Assembly (NCBI GenBank): GCA_948470755.1
Contig: CAOKPU010000004.1
Span: 18,791 to 82,790 of the forward strand
Length of the DNA stretch: 64,000 nt
DNA from: an uncultured Lachnospiraceae bacterium
GTDB taxonomy: Bacteria > Bacillota > Clostridia > Lachnospirales > Lachnospiraceae
Direction: 5' to 3'
The translations under genes and the position numbers were made by a program. Each line of letters starts with the position of its first letter. The stretch's first letter is position 1. This document shows, piece by piece, positions 36,169 through 44,699 of this stretch. The notes beneath the pieces were generated by a model, which was not told the DNA's origin, ran no database searches, and saw only the letters and a list, made by a program, of their open reading frames with translations.

Positions 36169-38379
36169 ATGGGAAAGGTAGAACTTCTGGCGCCTGCAGG
36201 GAATTACGAAAGCTTTTTAGGGGCGGTATCGGCAGGGGCTGATGCTGTTTATTTTGGCGGGGAAAAATTCGGCGCAAGGGCATATGCGGATAATTTTACG
36301 CAAGAAGAAGCCTGTCAGGCAATCAAATATGCGCATCTTCATAAGCGAAAGGTTTACCTGACGGTAAATACTCTCATAAAAGAACGGGAATTTGATGAAA
36401 TATATGAATATATCCTTCCTTTTTATGAAGCCGGCTTAGACGGCGTGATTATCCAGGATATAGGTGTTTTTGCCGCAGTAGGGGAATGGTTTCCGCGTCT
36501 TGCACGACATGCCAGTACACAGATGAATGTGGCAGGCGGCTTAGGCGCGGCCTATTTAAAGGGATTAGGGGCAAAAAGGATCGTCCCGGCAAGGGAATTG
36601 TCTTTAGCGGAAATAAAAGAAATAAAAAAAGAAACCGATATTGAAGTAGAGACGTTTGTTCACGGCGCAGTCTGTTACTGTTATTCAGGCCAATGCCTTT
36701 TTAGCAGCATGCTGGGGGGCAGAAGCGGGAACAGGGGAAGATGCGCCCAGCCATGCCGTCTGCCTTATAGGGCTTTAAAGGAAAAGAGGGAGAAATATCC
36801 TTTGAGCTTAAAGGATATGTGCGCCATTGAATTGTTAGGCCGGCTAATAGAAGCCGGGATCGACTCCTTTAAAATCGAAGGGCGGATGAAAAGCCCGGAA
36901 TATACGGCTGGGGTAACGGGGATTTACCGGAAGTATATTGATAGATATTATGAAAACCCTTCCGGTTTTTATGTGGAAAAACAGGATATGGAAAAGCTGC
37001 AGGCTTTGTATATCCGGAGTGAAATCAGTCAAGGGTATTATTACAAACATAACGGCAGGGATATGATCACTTTGGAAAGCCCGGGTTATACCGGGCGGAA
37101 TGAAGAGTTGGCAAGGCAGATGAAAGAAACGTATTTGAAAAAAGATATGCGTCTGCCTGTTTTTATGAAAGCCGGACTGGAAGAAGGGAAGGAAGCGGTC
37201 CTTTCTTTGGAAGGAAACGGCCTTCATGTGACGGTAAAGGGAGAGATAGTGCAGGCGGCCAAAAGGCAGCCTTTAACAAAGGAGGATGTATGCAGGCAGT
37301 TGGGTAAATTCGGGAATACGGCATTTTACCCTAAGCAAATAGAAATCCGGATGCCGGGGGATGTCTTTCTTCCCGTAAAAGCATTGAACGCTTTGCGCCG
37401 TAAGGCTTTGGACAAGCTGGAGGAAGAAATCATCAGGGCAAACGGCTTTGATGTTTTGGGGGAAAGGAGTGCAAAAAGGCAGGAGGAAAAGGAAGGGCCT
37501 GTCCTGATGTGTGAAAAGCAGAAAGGAAAGGATAGGGCAGGGCTGCATGTGCTGGCTCTGACAGAGGGACAATGTAAGGCGGCAATGGCCTGTCGGGTGG
37601 AAAGGCTTTATGTGGAATCCGGCTTATGCCAGGATGTGTCGTGGCTGGATAGGCTGCGGGAAAAAAATAAGGAAACGGAAATCTACCTGGCGCTTCCTTA
37701 TGTTCTCCGTCAAAAGGATAGGATCTTTTTGGAGAAAATGGGGGATCTGCTGAAAGAAAATATTTTTTCGGGAGTTCTGATACGCAATTTAGAAGGATTG
37801 CAGTATTGGAAAAACAGGTTTGGCAAAAGCCATTGGAAAGTCCCGGCTGTTACGGATGCAGGTGTTTATGCATGGAACGGATTGGCGCTGCAGGTACTTG
37901 GAAAAGATTGTGAAGAATCCTACATGCCTTATGAATTGAATCTTCATGAATGGGAAGATGTGGTGGAAAAGAGGGGGGAAAGAAGCCTGGCGATATCTGT
38001 TTATGGAAGAACCCCTATGATGGTTTCCGCCAACTGCATTGCCGCTACTATGGAAGGATGCCTTCAGGACGGGAAAGGACGGAAGAAAAAAGAGGGATGT
38101 TATCCTTTGAAGGACAGATATGGAAAAATATTTCCCGTATACTTAAACTGTATACAATGTTATAATGTAATTTATAATTCGCTTCCTTTATCTTATCACA
38201 AGGATCTGGATAAAATAAATAAAGCCGGGATATGCACGTTCCGTCTGGATTTTACAACGGAAAGCGGGAGCGGGACAGAAAAAATCATTTGTTTTTGGCA
38301 GGAGCTCCTTCAAGGCCGGAATGTGGATCCGCCTTATGAAGAATATACAAAAGGGCATTTATATAAAGGGGCAAAATAA
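36169..38379 (+). CDS. U32 family peptidase (RlhA/YhbU-like)
   Basis: A 736-residue protein starting at ATG 36169, 6 bases after GGAGG; ATG 36163 is also possible. It opens with VELLAPAGNYESF and carries the U32 signature with Cys residues in CYCYSGQCLFSS...GRCAQPCRLPY (about 165-200), which in related enzymes holds an Fe-S cluster. A large C-terminal extension of about 350 residues ends with a second conserved domain containing Cys pairs. Members are annotated as collagenase-like peptidases, but several (RlhA, UbiU/V, TrhP) modify rRNA, tRNA or cofactors by hydroxylation. RNA hydroxylation is therefore an alternative role; the sequence does not decide. Confidence 0.88.
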   Translation: MGKVELLAPAGNYESFLGAVSAGADAVYFGGEKFGARAYADNFTQEEACQAIKYAHLHKRKVYLTVNTLIKEREFDEIYEYILPFYEAGLDGVIIQDIGVFAAVGEWFPRLARHASTQMNVAGGLGAAYLKGLGAKRIVPARELSLAEIKEIKKETDIEVETFVHGAVCYCYSGQCLFSSMLGGRSGNRGRCAQPCRLPYRALKEKREKYPLSLKDMCAIELLGRLIEAGIDSFKIEGRMKSPEYTAGVTGIYRKYIDRYYENPSGFYVEKQDMEKLQALYIRSEISQGYYYKHNGRDMITLESPGYTGRNEELARQMKETYLKKDMRLPVFMKAGLEEGKEAVLSLEGNGLHVTVKGEIVQAAKRQPLTKEDVCRQLGKFGNTAFYPKQIEIRMPGDVFLPVKALNALRRKALDKLEEEIIRANGFDVLGERSAKRQEEKEGPVLMCEKQKGKDRAGLHVLALTEGQCKAAMACRVERLYVESGLCQDVSWLDRLREKNKETEIYLALPYVLRQKDRIFLEKMGDLLKENIFSGVLIRNLEGLQYWKNRFGKSHWKVPAVTDAGVYAWNGLALQVLGKDCEESYMPYELNLHEWEDVVEKRGERSLAISVYGRTPMMVSANCIAATMEGCLQDGKGRKKKEGCYPLKDRYGKIFPVYLNCIQCYNVIYNSLPLSYHKDLDKINKAGICTFRLDFTTESGSGTEKIICFWQELLQGRNVDPPYEEYTKGHLYKGAK

Positions 38380-38388
38380 AGGTGGGAT

Positions 38389-39798
38389 ATGGAACTTTAT
38401 ATTACAGAAATCTCCAAATATGTTATTACTTTGTTGATGGCTTTATATGCCTATGAATCTTTTGCAGTCTTCCGTTTTCAGGAAGAAGAGAAAAGGGGCG
38501 GGATTTATACAAGGCAGAATTTCCTGATGCTTCTGATTCACTTTTCCTGCTTTATGGCAATCTGTTTTGAAACGGAGGATATCAGTTATTTGTTTTTCTA
38601 TATTTTCCAGCAGGTGGTGTTGTTTGCCACTGCAGTATTATTTCATATGATTTATCCGAAAGCCAATCGGCTTGTCATTAATAATATGTGTATGCTTTTA
38701 AGCATAGGATTTGTGATATTGACAAGACTTTCTTATGAAAAGGCGGTAAAACAGTTTGTGATTGTAGCAGTTTCCATTGCGGTTGCAATGATCATCCCTT
38801 TCTTTATCCATAAGTTGAAATTTTTAAAAAGCCTGACATGGGCTTATGCCCTGACAGGCATTGCTGCTTTGGCAGTCGTGCTTGTTTTAGGGGCATATAC
38901 TTATGGATCCAAAATATCCTATTCCATAGGAGGCATTACTTTTCAGCCATCAGAATTTGTGAAGATCATTTTTGTGTTTTTTATCGCCGGGGCATTGCAT
39001 GAGTCCACTACCTTTTTTGATGTATTTACCACTGCGGCTGTAGCGGGGGTCCATGTCATTATCCTGGTGATTTCCAAGGATCTTGGAAGCGCATTGATTT
39101 TTTTTGTCGTATATGTGCTTATGGTATTTGTGGCTACGAAAAACCCTCTGTATCTTCTTGCAGGGGCGATAGGAGGCAGCGGGGCGGCAGTGATCGCTTA
39201 CCAGGCTTTCCGTCATGTGCAGATACGCGTCCAGGCATGGCGCGATCCATGGAGCGAGATCGATTCGGCCGGTTATCAGATTACCCAGTCCTTATTTGCC
39301 ATTGGCAGCGGCGGCTGGTTTGGCATGGGACTATTTGAAGGGACGCCGGATGCGATCCCGTTTGTGGAAGTGGATTTTATTTTTTCCGCCATTGCAGAGG
39401 AAATGGGTATTTTATTTGCGATGTGCATGATATTGGTATGTATAAGCTGTTTCATAATGTTTATGGATATCTCTATGAAGCTGAATGACAATTTTTACCG
39501 CCTGATTGCTTTCGGCTTGGGAGTAACTTATATTTTTCAGGTCTTTCTGACGATCGGAGGAGGCAGTAAGTTTATCCCGCTTACCGGCGTTACCCTGCCG
39601 CTGATCAGTTACGGGGGGAGTTCCGTGCTTACGACATTAATTATGTTTTCTATTATTGAAGGCCTGTGTATGGTAAAACAGGATGAAGCAAGGGAAGGGG
39701 CGCGGGGAGAAAAGAAGCGGGTAAGAAATCAAAGGATAAGAAGCCGTAAGGCCGTGGACAAAAAAGCAGAGGATAGGAACGAAAGTGAAAATGAATAA
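38389..39798 (+). CDS. FtsW/RodA/SpoVE family peptidoglycan polymerase
   Basis: A 469-residue membrane protein of the SEDS family, with about ten hydrophobic segments. The family signatures near the C-terminus are clear: GGSSVLTTLIMFSIIEG and, before it, FIPLTGVTLPLISYGG. It polymerises lipid II into glycan strands with a partner transpeptidase. It overlaps the downstream PBP gene by eight bases, a common SEDS-PBP coupling. A cytoplasmic basic tail follows the last helix. Whether it serves elongation, division or sporulation cannot be read from sequence. Confidence 0.92.
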   Translation: MELYITEISKYVITLLMALYAYESFAVFRFQEEEKRGGIYTRQNFLMLLIHFSCFMAICFETEDISYLFFYIFQQVVLFATAVLFHMIYPKANRLVINNMCMLLSIGFVILTRLSYEKAVKQFVIVAVSIAVAMIIPFFIHKLKFLKSLTWAYALTGIAALAVVLVLGAYTYGSKISYSIGGITFQPSEFVKIIFVFFIAGALHESTTFFDVFTTAAVAGVHVIILVISKDLGSALIFFVVYVLMVFVATKNPLYLLAGAIGGSGAAVIAYQAFRHVQIRVQAWRDPWSEIDSAGYQITQSLFAIGSGGWFGMGLFEGTPDAIPFVEVDFIFSAIAEEMGILFAMCMILVCISCFIMFMDISMKLNDNFYRLIAFGLGVTYIFQVFLTIGGGSKFIPLTGVTLPLISYGGSSVLTTLIMFSIIEGLCMVKQDEAREGARGEKKRVRNQRIRSRKAVDKKAEDRNESENE

Positions 39799-41218
39799 GC
39801 GTCCGGCAAAGAAAAAAAAGAATATGCCCATTATGGCAGTGACTTATCTGTTTGTGGCTGTTTTTCTCGGGATGATGGGCTATATATGCCATTATTCCGC
39901 AACTCATAAACAGGAGTTGATTAATAACAGTTATAATGGCCGTCAGCAGATGCTTACCGCCAAAAATACCAGAGGGACGATTTATGCAGACGGCGGGGAG
40001 ATTCTTGCACAGACGGTGACAGACGGGGAAGGGAAGGAAATCCGCAGTTATCCTTACGGAACTCTTTTTTCCCATGCTGTTGGGTATGCGACCCATGGCA
40101 GGGCCGGCGTGGAGGCTTTGGGGAATTATTATTTGATTCATTCCAATGCGCCTTTATCCGAAAAAGTGGCAAATGACATGGAGGGGGTAAAATATCTGGG
40201 GGATGATGTGTATACCACGTTAAATGTCAAGCTTCAGGAAGTTGCTGAACGCGCCCTTGGGATATATAGAGGGGCCATTATTGTTTCCGAACCCTCTACG
40301 GGGAAAATCCTCGCCATGGTTTCCAAACCGGATTACGATCCTAACAATATCGAGGAAATATGGGATGAACTGGTAGAAGACAAGGAAAGCGGTATCTTGC
40401 TGAACCGGGCAACGCAAGGCCTTTACCCGCCTGGTTCCACATTTAAGATTGTGACAGCTTTAGAATATATGAGGGAAAACCCGGAGTCTTATCAGAATTA
40501 TAGTTTTCTATGCGGAGGAAGCTTTGTAGACGGTGCGGATCGGATCAACTGTTATCACGGGCAAAGCCATGGCAGCGTGGACTTTGCCAGGTCATTTGCC
40601 AAGTCCTGTAACGCTTCCTTTGCCAATATGGGAGTAAAGCTGGATAGATCAAAGTTTCGGGATACGCTGAGCGATCTGTTGTTCAATCAGGAACTTCCTT
40701 TGGATGTAAGCTACAATAAAAGCCGTATTGACGTGAAAGAAGATTCGCCTAACGTGGATATGATGCAGATTGCTATCGGGCAAGGAACTACCGGGATGAC
40801 GCCGGTGCATTTGAATATGATTACCAATGCGGTCGCCAATGGCGGCATGTTGATGAAGCCGTACATTCTCGATCATGTGGAAAATAGTATGGGTACAGTG
40901 GTCGAACAGTTTTCCCCTTCTTCTTATAAAAAAATAATATCGGAGGGGGAAGCGGAGGCTTTAGCCGGGCTGATGCACGGCGTGGTGGAAGAAGGTACGG
41001 CAAGCAAATTAAAAGGGCTTTCCTATACGGCGGCAGGAAAAACCGGTTCTGCCGAATATAATACGGTAAAAGGGGATTCCCATGCATGGTTTACGGGTTT
41101 TGCCCCTGTGGAAGATCCTAAAATCAGCGTTACGATAATCATTGAAGGGGCAGGATCCGGCGGGGATTTTGCAGTACCGATCGCGAAAAGGATATTTGAT
41201 GCTTATTTTGAGGGATAA
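39791..41218 (+). CDS. Penicillin-binding protein 2 (class B transpeptidase)
   Basis: A 475-residue membrane-anchored transpeptidase. There is an N-terminal signal anchor (about 12-32), a short dimerisation region, and the transpeptidase domain with active-site Ser in PPGSTFK (about 216), the SCN motif (KSCNAS) and KTG (AAGKTGSAEY). It is shorter than the usual class B PBP of 600-700 residues. It is translationally coupled to the SEDS polymerase, so the two form a synthase pair. The start is ATG 39791 (an upstream GTG at 39785 is also in frame). Confidence 0.92.
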   Translation: MNKRPAKKKKNMPIMAVTYLFVAVFLGMMGYICHYSATHKQELINNSYNGRQQMLTAKNTRGTIYADGGEILAQTVTDGEGKEIRSYPYGTLFSHAVGYATHGRAGVEALGNYYLIHSNAPLSEKVANDMEGVKYLGDDVYTTLNVKLQEVAERALGIYRGAIIVSEPSTGKILAMVSKPDYDPNNIEEIWDELVEDKESGILLNRATQGLYPPGSTFKIVTALEYMRENPESYQNYSFLCGGSFVDGADRINCYHGQSHGSVDFARSFAKSCNASFANMGVKLDRSKFRDTLSDLLFNQELPLDVSYNKSRIDVKEDSPNVDMMQIAIGQGTTGMTPVHLNMITNAVANGGMLMKPYILDHVENSMGTVVEQFSPSSYKKIISEGEAEALAGLMHGVVEEGTASKLKGLSYTAAGKTGSAEYNTVKGDSHAWFTGFAPVEDPKISVTIIIEGAGSGGDFAVPIAKRIFDAYFEG

Positions 41219-41261
41219 GACGTTGATAAAATCAGAAAAAAGCAGATTATATGTTTTTGTA

Positions 41262-41289
41262 TTGGAATTGGTAAAAAGTGTGGTATAAT
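41262..41289 (+). promoter_or_regulatory. Promoter upstream of a small conserved gene
   Basis: TTGGAA (41262-41267), 16-base spacer, TATAAT (41284-41289). Confidence 0.45.
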
Positions 41290-41325
41290 AAAAACCAATA
41301 TGGAAATAAGGCGGATGAAGTGGAT

Positions 41326-41637
41326 ATGAAATTTTTTAAGCACCTTTATGTAGGGGAAGGGATAAAGCATCCGAATAAAGTAAAATGGAAGCTGCGCCAT
41401 AACGCGGGGCAGTTCCAGATGTATGTCATAACGCTTGCCGCCGGAAGGGATCAGTTGGAGATATATCATTGCGCTTGGCTGCAACAGGAATATTATAAGA
41501 AGCATCCCCCATATATTATAGGAATCGCCCGGAAATATGAGGATGCGTTGGATATTGTAGTTGAGATAACTAAGGAGGCGTTGGACAGGGATGGATACCC
41601 GGACCTGAAAAGATATTTATTCCCTGAAAGTGAGTAA
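41326..41637 (+). CDS. Small conserved protein of unknown function
   Basis: A 103-residue protein starting at ATG 41326 after a plausible promoter. It is basic and aromatic-rich in the first half (KFFKHLYVGEG, KWKLRHNAGQFQMYV), with no membrane segment and no catalytic motif. The N-terminus has the look of a small RNA- or protein-binding fold found in Lachnospiraceae. No family is recognised. The neighbours are a DUF2953 gene and GerW, so an envelope or sporulation link is possible but unproven. Confidence 0.7.
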   Translation: MKFFKHLYVGEGIKHPNKVKWKLRHNAGQFQMYVITLAAGRDQLEIYHCAWLQQEYYKKHPPYIIGIARKYEDALDIVVEITKEALDRDGYPDLKRYLFPESE

Positions 41638-41685
41638 GAGGTAGATATGCTGCACATATTATTCGTGATATAAAAAATAATTGGG

Positions 41686-42654
41686 ATGATTTTGGCGACG
41701 GCAGCCGGGATTCTCCTGCTGGCTCTTCTTTGTGCGTTGTTTGTCCCTGTCAGATATTGTATTGCAGCGGATGGAAAGCTTGGCAGGGAGGGACCGGTCC
41801 ATGTGGAGATAAAAGTAACATGGCTGCTGCATATAGTAAATGCTGCTTTTTCCTACTCTAAGACCGCCCGTTTAAGGGTAAGGGTTTTTTGGTTTACGCT
41901 ATTGGATACTTCGTCCAAAAAAGGAGGGGAGCGGGAGGGAAAAGCAAAGAAAGCAGAAAAGGCAGCAGAAGCCAATCTATCGGAAAAAAAAGGGACAGAG
42001 CCGGACGGGAAGGAAAAAGAAATACAAAAGGTGGGAAAAGAACCTTTAGGAACCCGGGATAAGGGGATGGAAGAAAAGAAAAAAGAAGAAAAGCCTCAGC
42101 TCATACATGCAAAGGAAAACGGCATACAGGGAAAAGAGCAGGAAAATAAGGATGGGGAGGATGAACACCCCGGAAGGATCAGGAGGGTTTTAAAAGCTAT
42201 ACTGGCGTTTTTTGAGAAGATTTGCAAAGCTGTGAAAAATATAGAGTACACAATAGAGGAAATCTATGGTAAAATAAAGAACGTTATGGAAAATATACGG
42301 TATTATACCAATATAATAAAAGGGGAAGTTTTTCAGAGCGTTTTTAGAAATGCAAAAAAGCAGTTGTTTTGGGTCTGCCGGATGTTAAAACCTGCGAAAT
42401 GCAGATTGGATCTGAAAGCGGGAACGGGTGATCCTTCCAGCACCGGGCAGCTTATGGCGGTATATGGAATGCTTTATCCTTTTATCGGGAACCATGTATC
42501 CATACAGACGGATTTTGAAAATAAAGTGGCGGAAGGGAATTTACTGATCAAAGGGAAAGTCGTGTCGGTTATTTTCCTGATCGCTGCTATCAGGATGTTG
42601 CTTGATAAAAATATATGGAAATTATTAAAACTGTTGAAAAAGGAGGATGCATAA
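41686..42654 (+). CDS. DUF2953 membrane protein
   Basis: A 322-residue protein with an N-terminal membrane helix (about 3-23), a Lys/Glu-rich low-complexity linker (about 75-165) and a C-terminal domain with STGQLMAVYGMLYPFIG, characteristic of DUF2953. A second hydrophobic stretch lies near the end (about 290-312). In other Firmicutes DUF2953 genes precede gerW/ytfJ, exactly as here: the next gene starts at the base after the stop. The ribosome site for ATG 41686 is poor. Sporulation membrane function is inferred from context. Confidence 0.8.
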   Translation: MILATAAGILLLALLCALFVPVRYCIAADGKLGREGPVHVEIKVTWLLHIVNAAFSYSKTARLRVRVFWFTLLDTSSKKGGEREGKAKKAEKAAEANLSEKKGTEPDGKEKEIQKVGKEPLGTRDKGMEEKKKEEKPQLIHAKENGIQGKEQENKDGEDEHPGRIRRVLKAILAFFEKICKAVKNIEYTIEEIYGKIKNVMENIRYYTNIIKGEVFQSVFRNAKKQLFWVCRMLKPAKCRLDLKAGTGDPSSTGQLMAVYGMLYPFIGNHVSIQTDFENKVAEGNLLIKGKVVSVIFLIAAIRMLLDKNIWKLLKLLKKEDA

Positions 42655-43050
42655 ATGGCAGAAAATAATTTTTCGGGAGTAATAGAATCTTTGATGAATG
42701 GAGCAAACCATGTATTGTCCACGAAGACGGTAGTAGGGGAAGCGACGCAGATAGGCGATACCATTATTCTTCCTCTTGTGGATGTAAGCTTCGGCGTAGG
42801 CGCAGGAGCATCAAATGCCTCCGATAAAAAAAACGGCGGAGCAGGAGGTTTTTGCGGTAAGATGACGCCCAGCGCGGTGCTGGTAATCAAAAATGGGACG
42901 ACGAAACTGGTAAATATCAAGAATCAGGATACCATGACGAAGATTCTGGATATGATTCCCGATATTGTGGAAAAGTTCACAAAGCCGGAGGAAAAAGAAG
43001 AGCTGCCGGATGATGATACGGCTGTGGATATTGCTTTTCCGGAAAAGTGA
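42655..43050 (+). CDS. GerW/YtfJ family sporulation protein
   Basis: A 131-residue member of the GerW family, known from Bacillus YtfJ as needed for spore germination or assembly. The N-terminal NFSGVIESLMNGANHVLSTKTVVGE and the following GDTIILPLVDVSFGVGAG are the family core, and a Gly-rich loop follows (about 62-72). GGAGGATGC overlaps the previous stop, giving tight coupling to the DUF2953 gene. It is a spore marker, which supports a spore-forming host. Confidence 0.88.
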   Translation: MAENNFSGVIESLMNGANHVLSTKTVVGEATQIGDTIILPLVDVSFGVGAGASNASDKKNGGAGGFCGKMTPSAVLVIKNGTTKLVNIKNQDTMTKILDMIPDIVEKFTKPEEKEELPDDDTAVDIAFPEK

Positions 43051-43139
43051 TACCCCTTACTGATGAAGAACAAGGAAATAGGCATCAATTGAGCGAAGGG
43101 TGCATATGATAAAGTAAGAGCATAAGCGGAGATGTGGGC

Positions 43140-43283
43140 ATGAAAAAAATGATTGGATTTATCGCCTTTTGGATTGCGGTAGGAATGCTGCTTATGCTTC
43201 TTTTTTTTACCAGCAGATTTATTGGGCTGATTATTTGTGCTTTGCTGTTACTGATTGGCTATAATTTCTATTATTGCGATTGA
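43140..43283 (+). CDS. Tiny membrane protein (47 residues)
   Basis: ATG 43140 opens 47 codons ending TGA at 43281-43283. The product is almost entirely hydrophobic: two likely membrane helices (about 4-22 and 28-43) with a short polar loop Thr-Ser-Arg-Phe between them. An AGCGGAG-like site lies 8 bases upstream. It sits between gerW and a coiled-coil J-domain-like gene and overlaps neither. No homologue is recognised. Composition (aromatic, Leu, Ile and few charged residues) argues for a real membrane peptide and not chance. Confidence 0.55.
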   Translation: MKKMIGFIAFWIAVGMLLMLLFFTSRFIGLIICALLLLIGYNFYYCD

Positions 43284-43311
43284 TGCGCACAAGGATACGA
43301 AGGTGTGGAAG

Positions 43312-43857
43312 ATGAGAAATATAGATGAAATCTTAAAGGACGGGAATGAAAAAGAATTGGGTGAACTTAAGGCCTGGCTTTTTAGGGAAGAATTCCGCTT
43401 GTCGATGATACGTGAAGAATTGGACGAGTTAAAGAAAAAACTGGAAAACGAAAAAAAATTCCACGAAACAGAAATGAAAAGCCAGCAGCATAAGCTGAAA
43501 GTGGAAAAAGGACGGCTGGAGCAGGAGAACCGTTTATTGGAGCAGAAAATGAAAATCCTTCAAAAGGGTTTTGAAGATTTGGATCAGGACAGACGCACCT
43601 TGCAGATGGAAAAGGACAAGCTGAATTCCCAGCGAGGATCTTACCAAAGGCATTCGTATTCTTCCCCTCATTCGGAGGTGGCGGAGATGCTTTTCAGCGG
43701 CGTGAATAGCTTCTTAACGTTGAAAAAGCGGTATAAGGATTTAATGAAGATGTTTCATCCTGATAATGTAACGGGAGACCACGAAATGGTACAGATTATT
43801 ACGAAAGAGTACGAGGAACTAAAAAAAGCGTATGAGATGGGAAGCAGGGCAAGATGA
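43312..43857 (+). CDS. Coiled-coil protein with a C-terminal J-domain-like segment
   Basis: A 181-residue protein. Residues about 5-115 form a long charged coiled coil. The C-terminal segment (about 130-178) includes an HPD tripeptide in KMFHPDNVTGD followed by a helix EYEELKKAYE, the signature of a DnaJ-type domain: helix II, HPD, helix III. It lacks the usual glycine-rich and zinc-finger regions, so it would be a stand-alone DnaK stimulator or a degenerate J protein. The start ATG 43312 is behind AAGGTG. A tight, bidirectional terminator follows. Function is inferred only. Confidence 0.7.
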   Translation: MRNIDEILKDGNEKELGELKAWLFREEFRLSMIREELDELKKKLENEKKFHETEMKSQQHKLKVEKGRLEQENRLLEQKMKILQKGFEDLDQDRRTLQMEKDKLNSQRGSYQRHSYSSPHSEVAEMLFSGVNSFLTLKKRYKDLMKMFHPDNVTGDHEMVQIITKEYEELKKAYEMGSRAR

Positions 43858-43888
43858 CAGTCCATGAAAGCAGGAAATAGGCATTAAA

Positions 43889-43918
43889 TAAAAAAACAGC
43901 TTGTTAGCTGTTTTTTTA
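43889..43918. terminator. Bidirectional terminator between convergent genes
   Basis: AAAAAACAGCT and AGCTGTTTTTT pair around TGTT, with A and T runs on both sides. It ends the J-domain-like gene on the plus strand and rpmB on the minus strand. Confidence 0.9.
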
Positions 43919-43938
43919 TACGTTCAAGGATGCTTTCA

Positions 43939-44124
43939 TTAAGCTCTTTCTACTAATCCGGATCTTAAACAACGCGTGCAAACATGCATTCTTTTATTGC
44001 CGCCATTCACTTTGCATTTTACTCTTTTTACGTTTGAATGCCAGATTCTGTTTGTTTTTCTATGAGAATGGCTTACATTGTTACCAAATTGAACGCCCTT
44101 GCCACAAATATCACATTTAGCCAT
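43939..44124 (-). CDS. rpmB: 50S ribosomal protein L28
   Basis: A 61-residue ribosomal protein of the large subunit. The zinc-type Cys residues are visible: KCDICGK near the start and VCTRCLRSG near the end, so this is the zinc-binding form (the zinc-independent paralogue lacks them). GGAGGTG precedes the ATG on the minus strand. It is divergent from the asp23-fakA-recG operon, an arrangement common in Firmicutes. Confidence 0.95.
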   Translation of the reverse strand: MAKCDICGKGVQFGNNVSHSHRKTNRIWHSNVKRVKCKVNGGNKRMHVCTRCLRSGLVERA

Positions 44125-44241
44125 TTTTGCACCTCCTCGAAATTATACTCGCAACATTAGTATAATAGCAGATAAAAACCCATAATGCAAGTAAAAATTT
44201 CATGGATTGGAAAATTATTTTATTTGAAATTCAATATTTTC

Positions 44242-44270
44242 TTGTTTCTTTACCAAATAACGGTTATAAT
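44242..44270 (+). promoter_or_regulatory. Promoter of the asp23-fakA operon
   Basis: TTGTTT (44242-44247), 17-base spacer, TATAAT (44265-44270), 55 bases before the start codon. Confidence 0.55.
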
Positions 44271-44325
44271 ACATCATATATATTAAGCGCAAGGTATTTT
44301 TGACAAAAAAATAAGGAGGTATAGT

Positions 44326-44685
44326 ATGAAAGCTTCTTCTATGGATACTCATATGGGAAATATAGCTATTGATAACGAAGTAATCGCGCAATATGCCGGT
44401 TCGGTTGCCATGGAATGCTTTGGCATCGTCGGGATGGCCGGCGTGAATGTAAAAGACGGGCTGGTAAAGCTGTTGAAAATGGACAGTATGACAAGGGGGA
44501 TCAAGGTGCTGCTCCACAATAACAAATTAATTCTTAATTTCCATGTCATTGTTTCTTACGGCGTCAGCATATTGGCTGTATCCGACAATCTGATCAGCAA
44601 TGTAAAATATAGAGTGGAAGAGTTTACCGGTATTGAAATTGAAAAAATCAACATCTTTGTAGAAGGTGTAAGAGTGATTGATTAA
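44326..44685 (+). CDS. Asp23/Gls24 family protein
   Basis: A 119-residue member of the alkaline-shock protein family. The typical core is seen: IAIDNEVIAQYAGSVAMECFGIVGMAG and the C-terminal VKYRVEEFTGIEIEKINIFVEGVRV. No signal peptide is seen. Such proteins are membrane-associated through partners or linked to lipid and envelope metabolism; the fakA partner downstream is conserved. AAGGAGG precedes the ATG. Confidence 0.93.
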   Translation: MKASSMDTHMGNIAIDNEVIAQYAGSVAMECFGIVGMAGVNVKDGLVKLLKMDSMTRGIKVLLHNNKLILNFHVIVSYGVSILAVSDNLISNVKYRVEEFTGIEIEKINIFVEGVRVID

Positions 44686-44699
44686 GGAGGAAATCTGTT

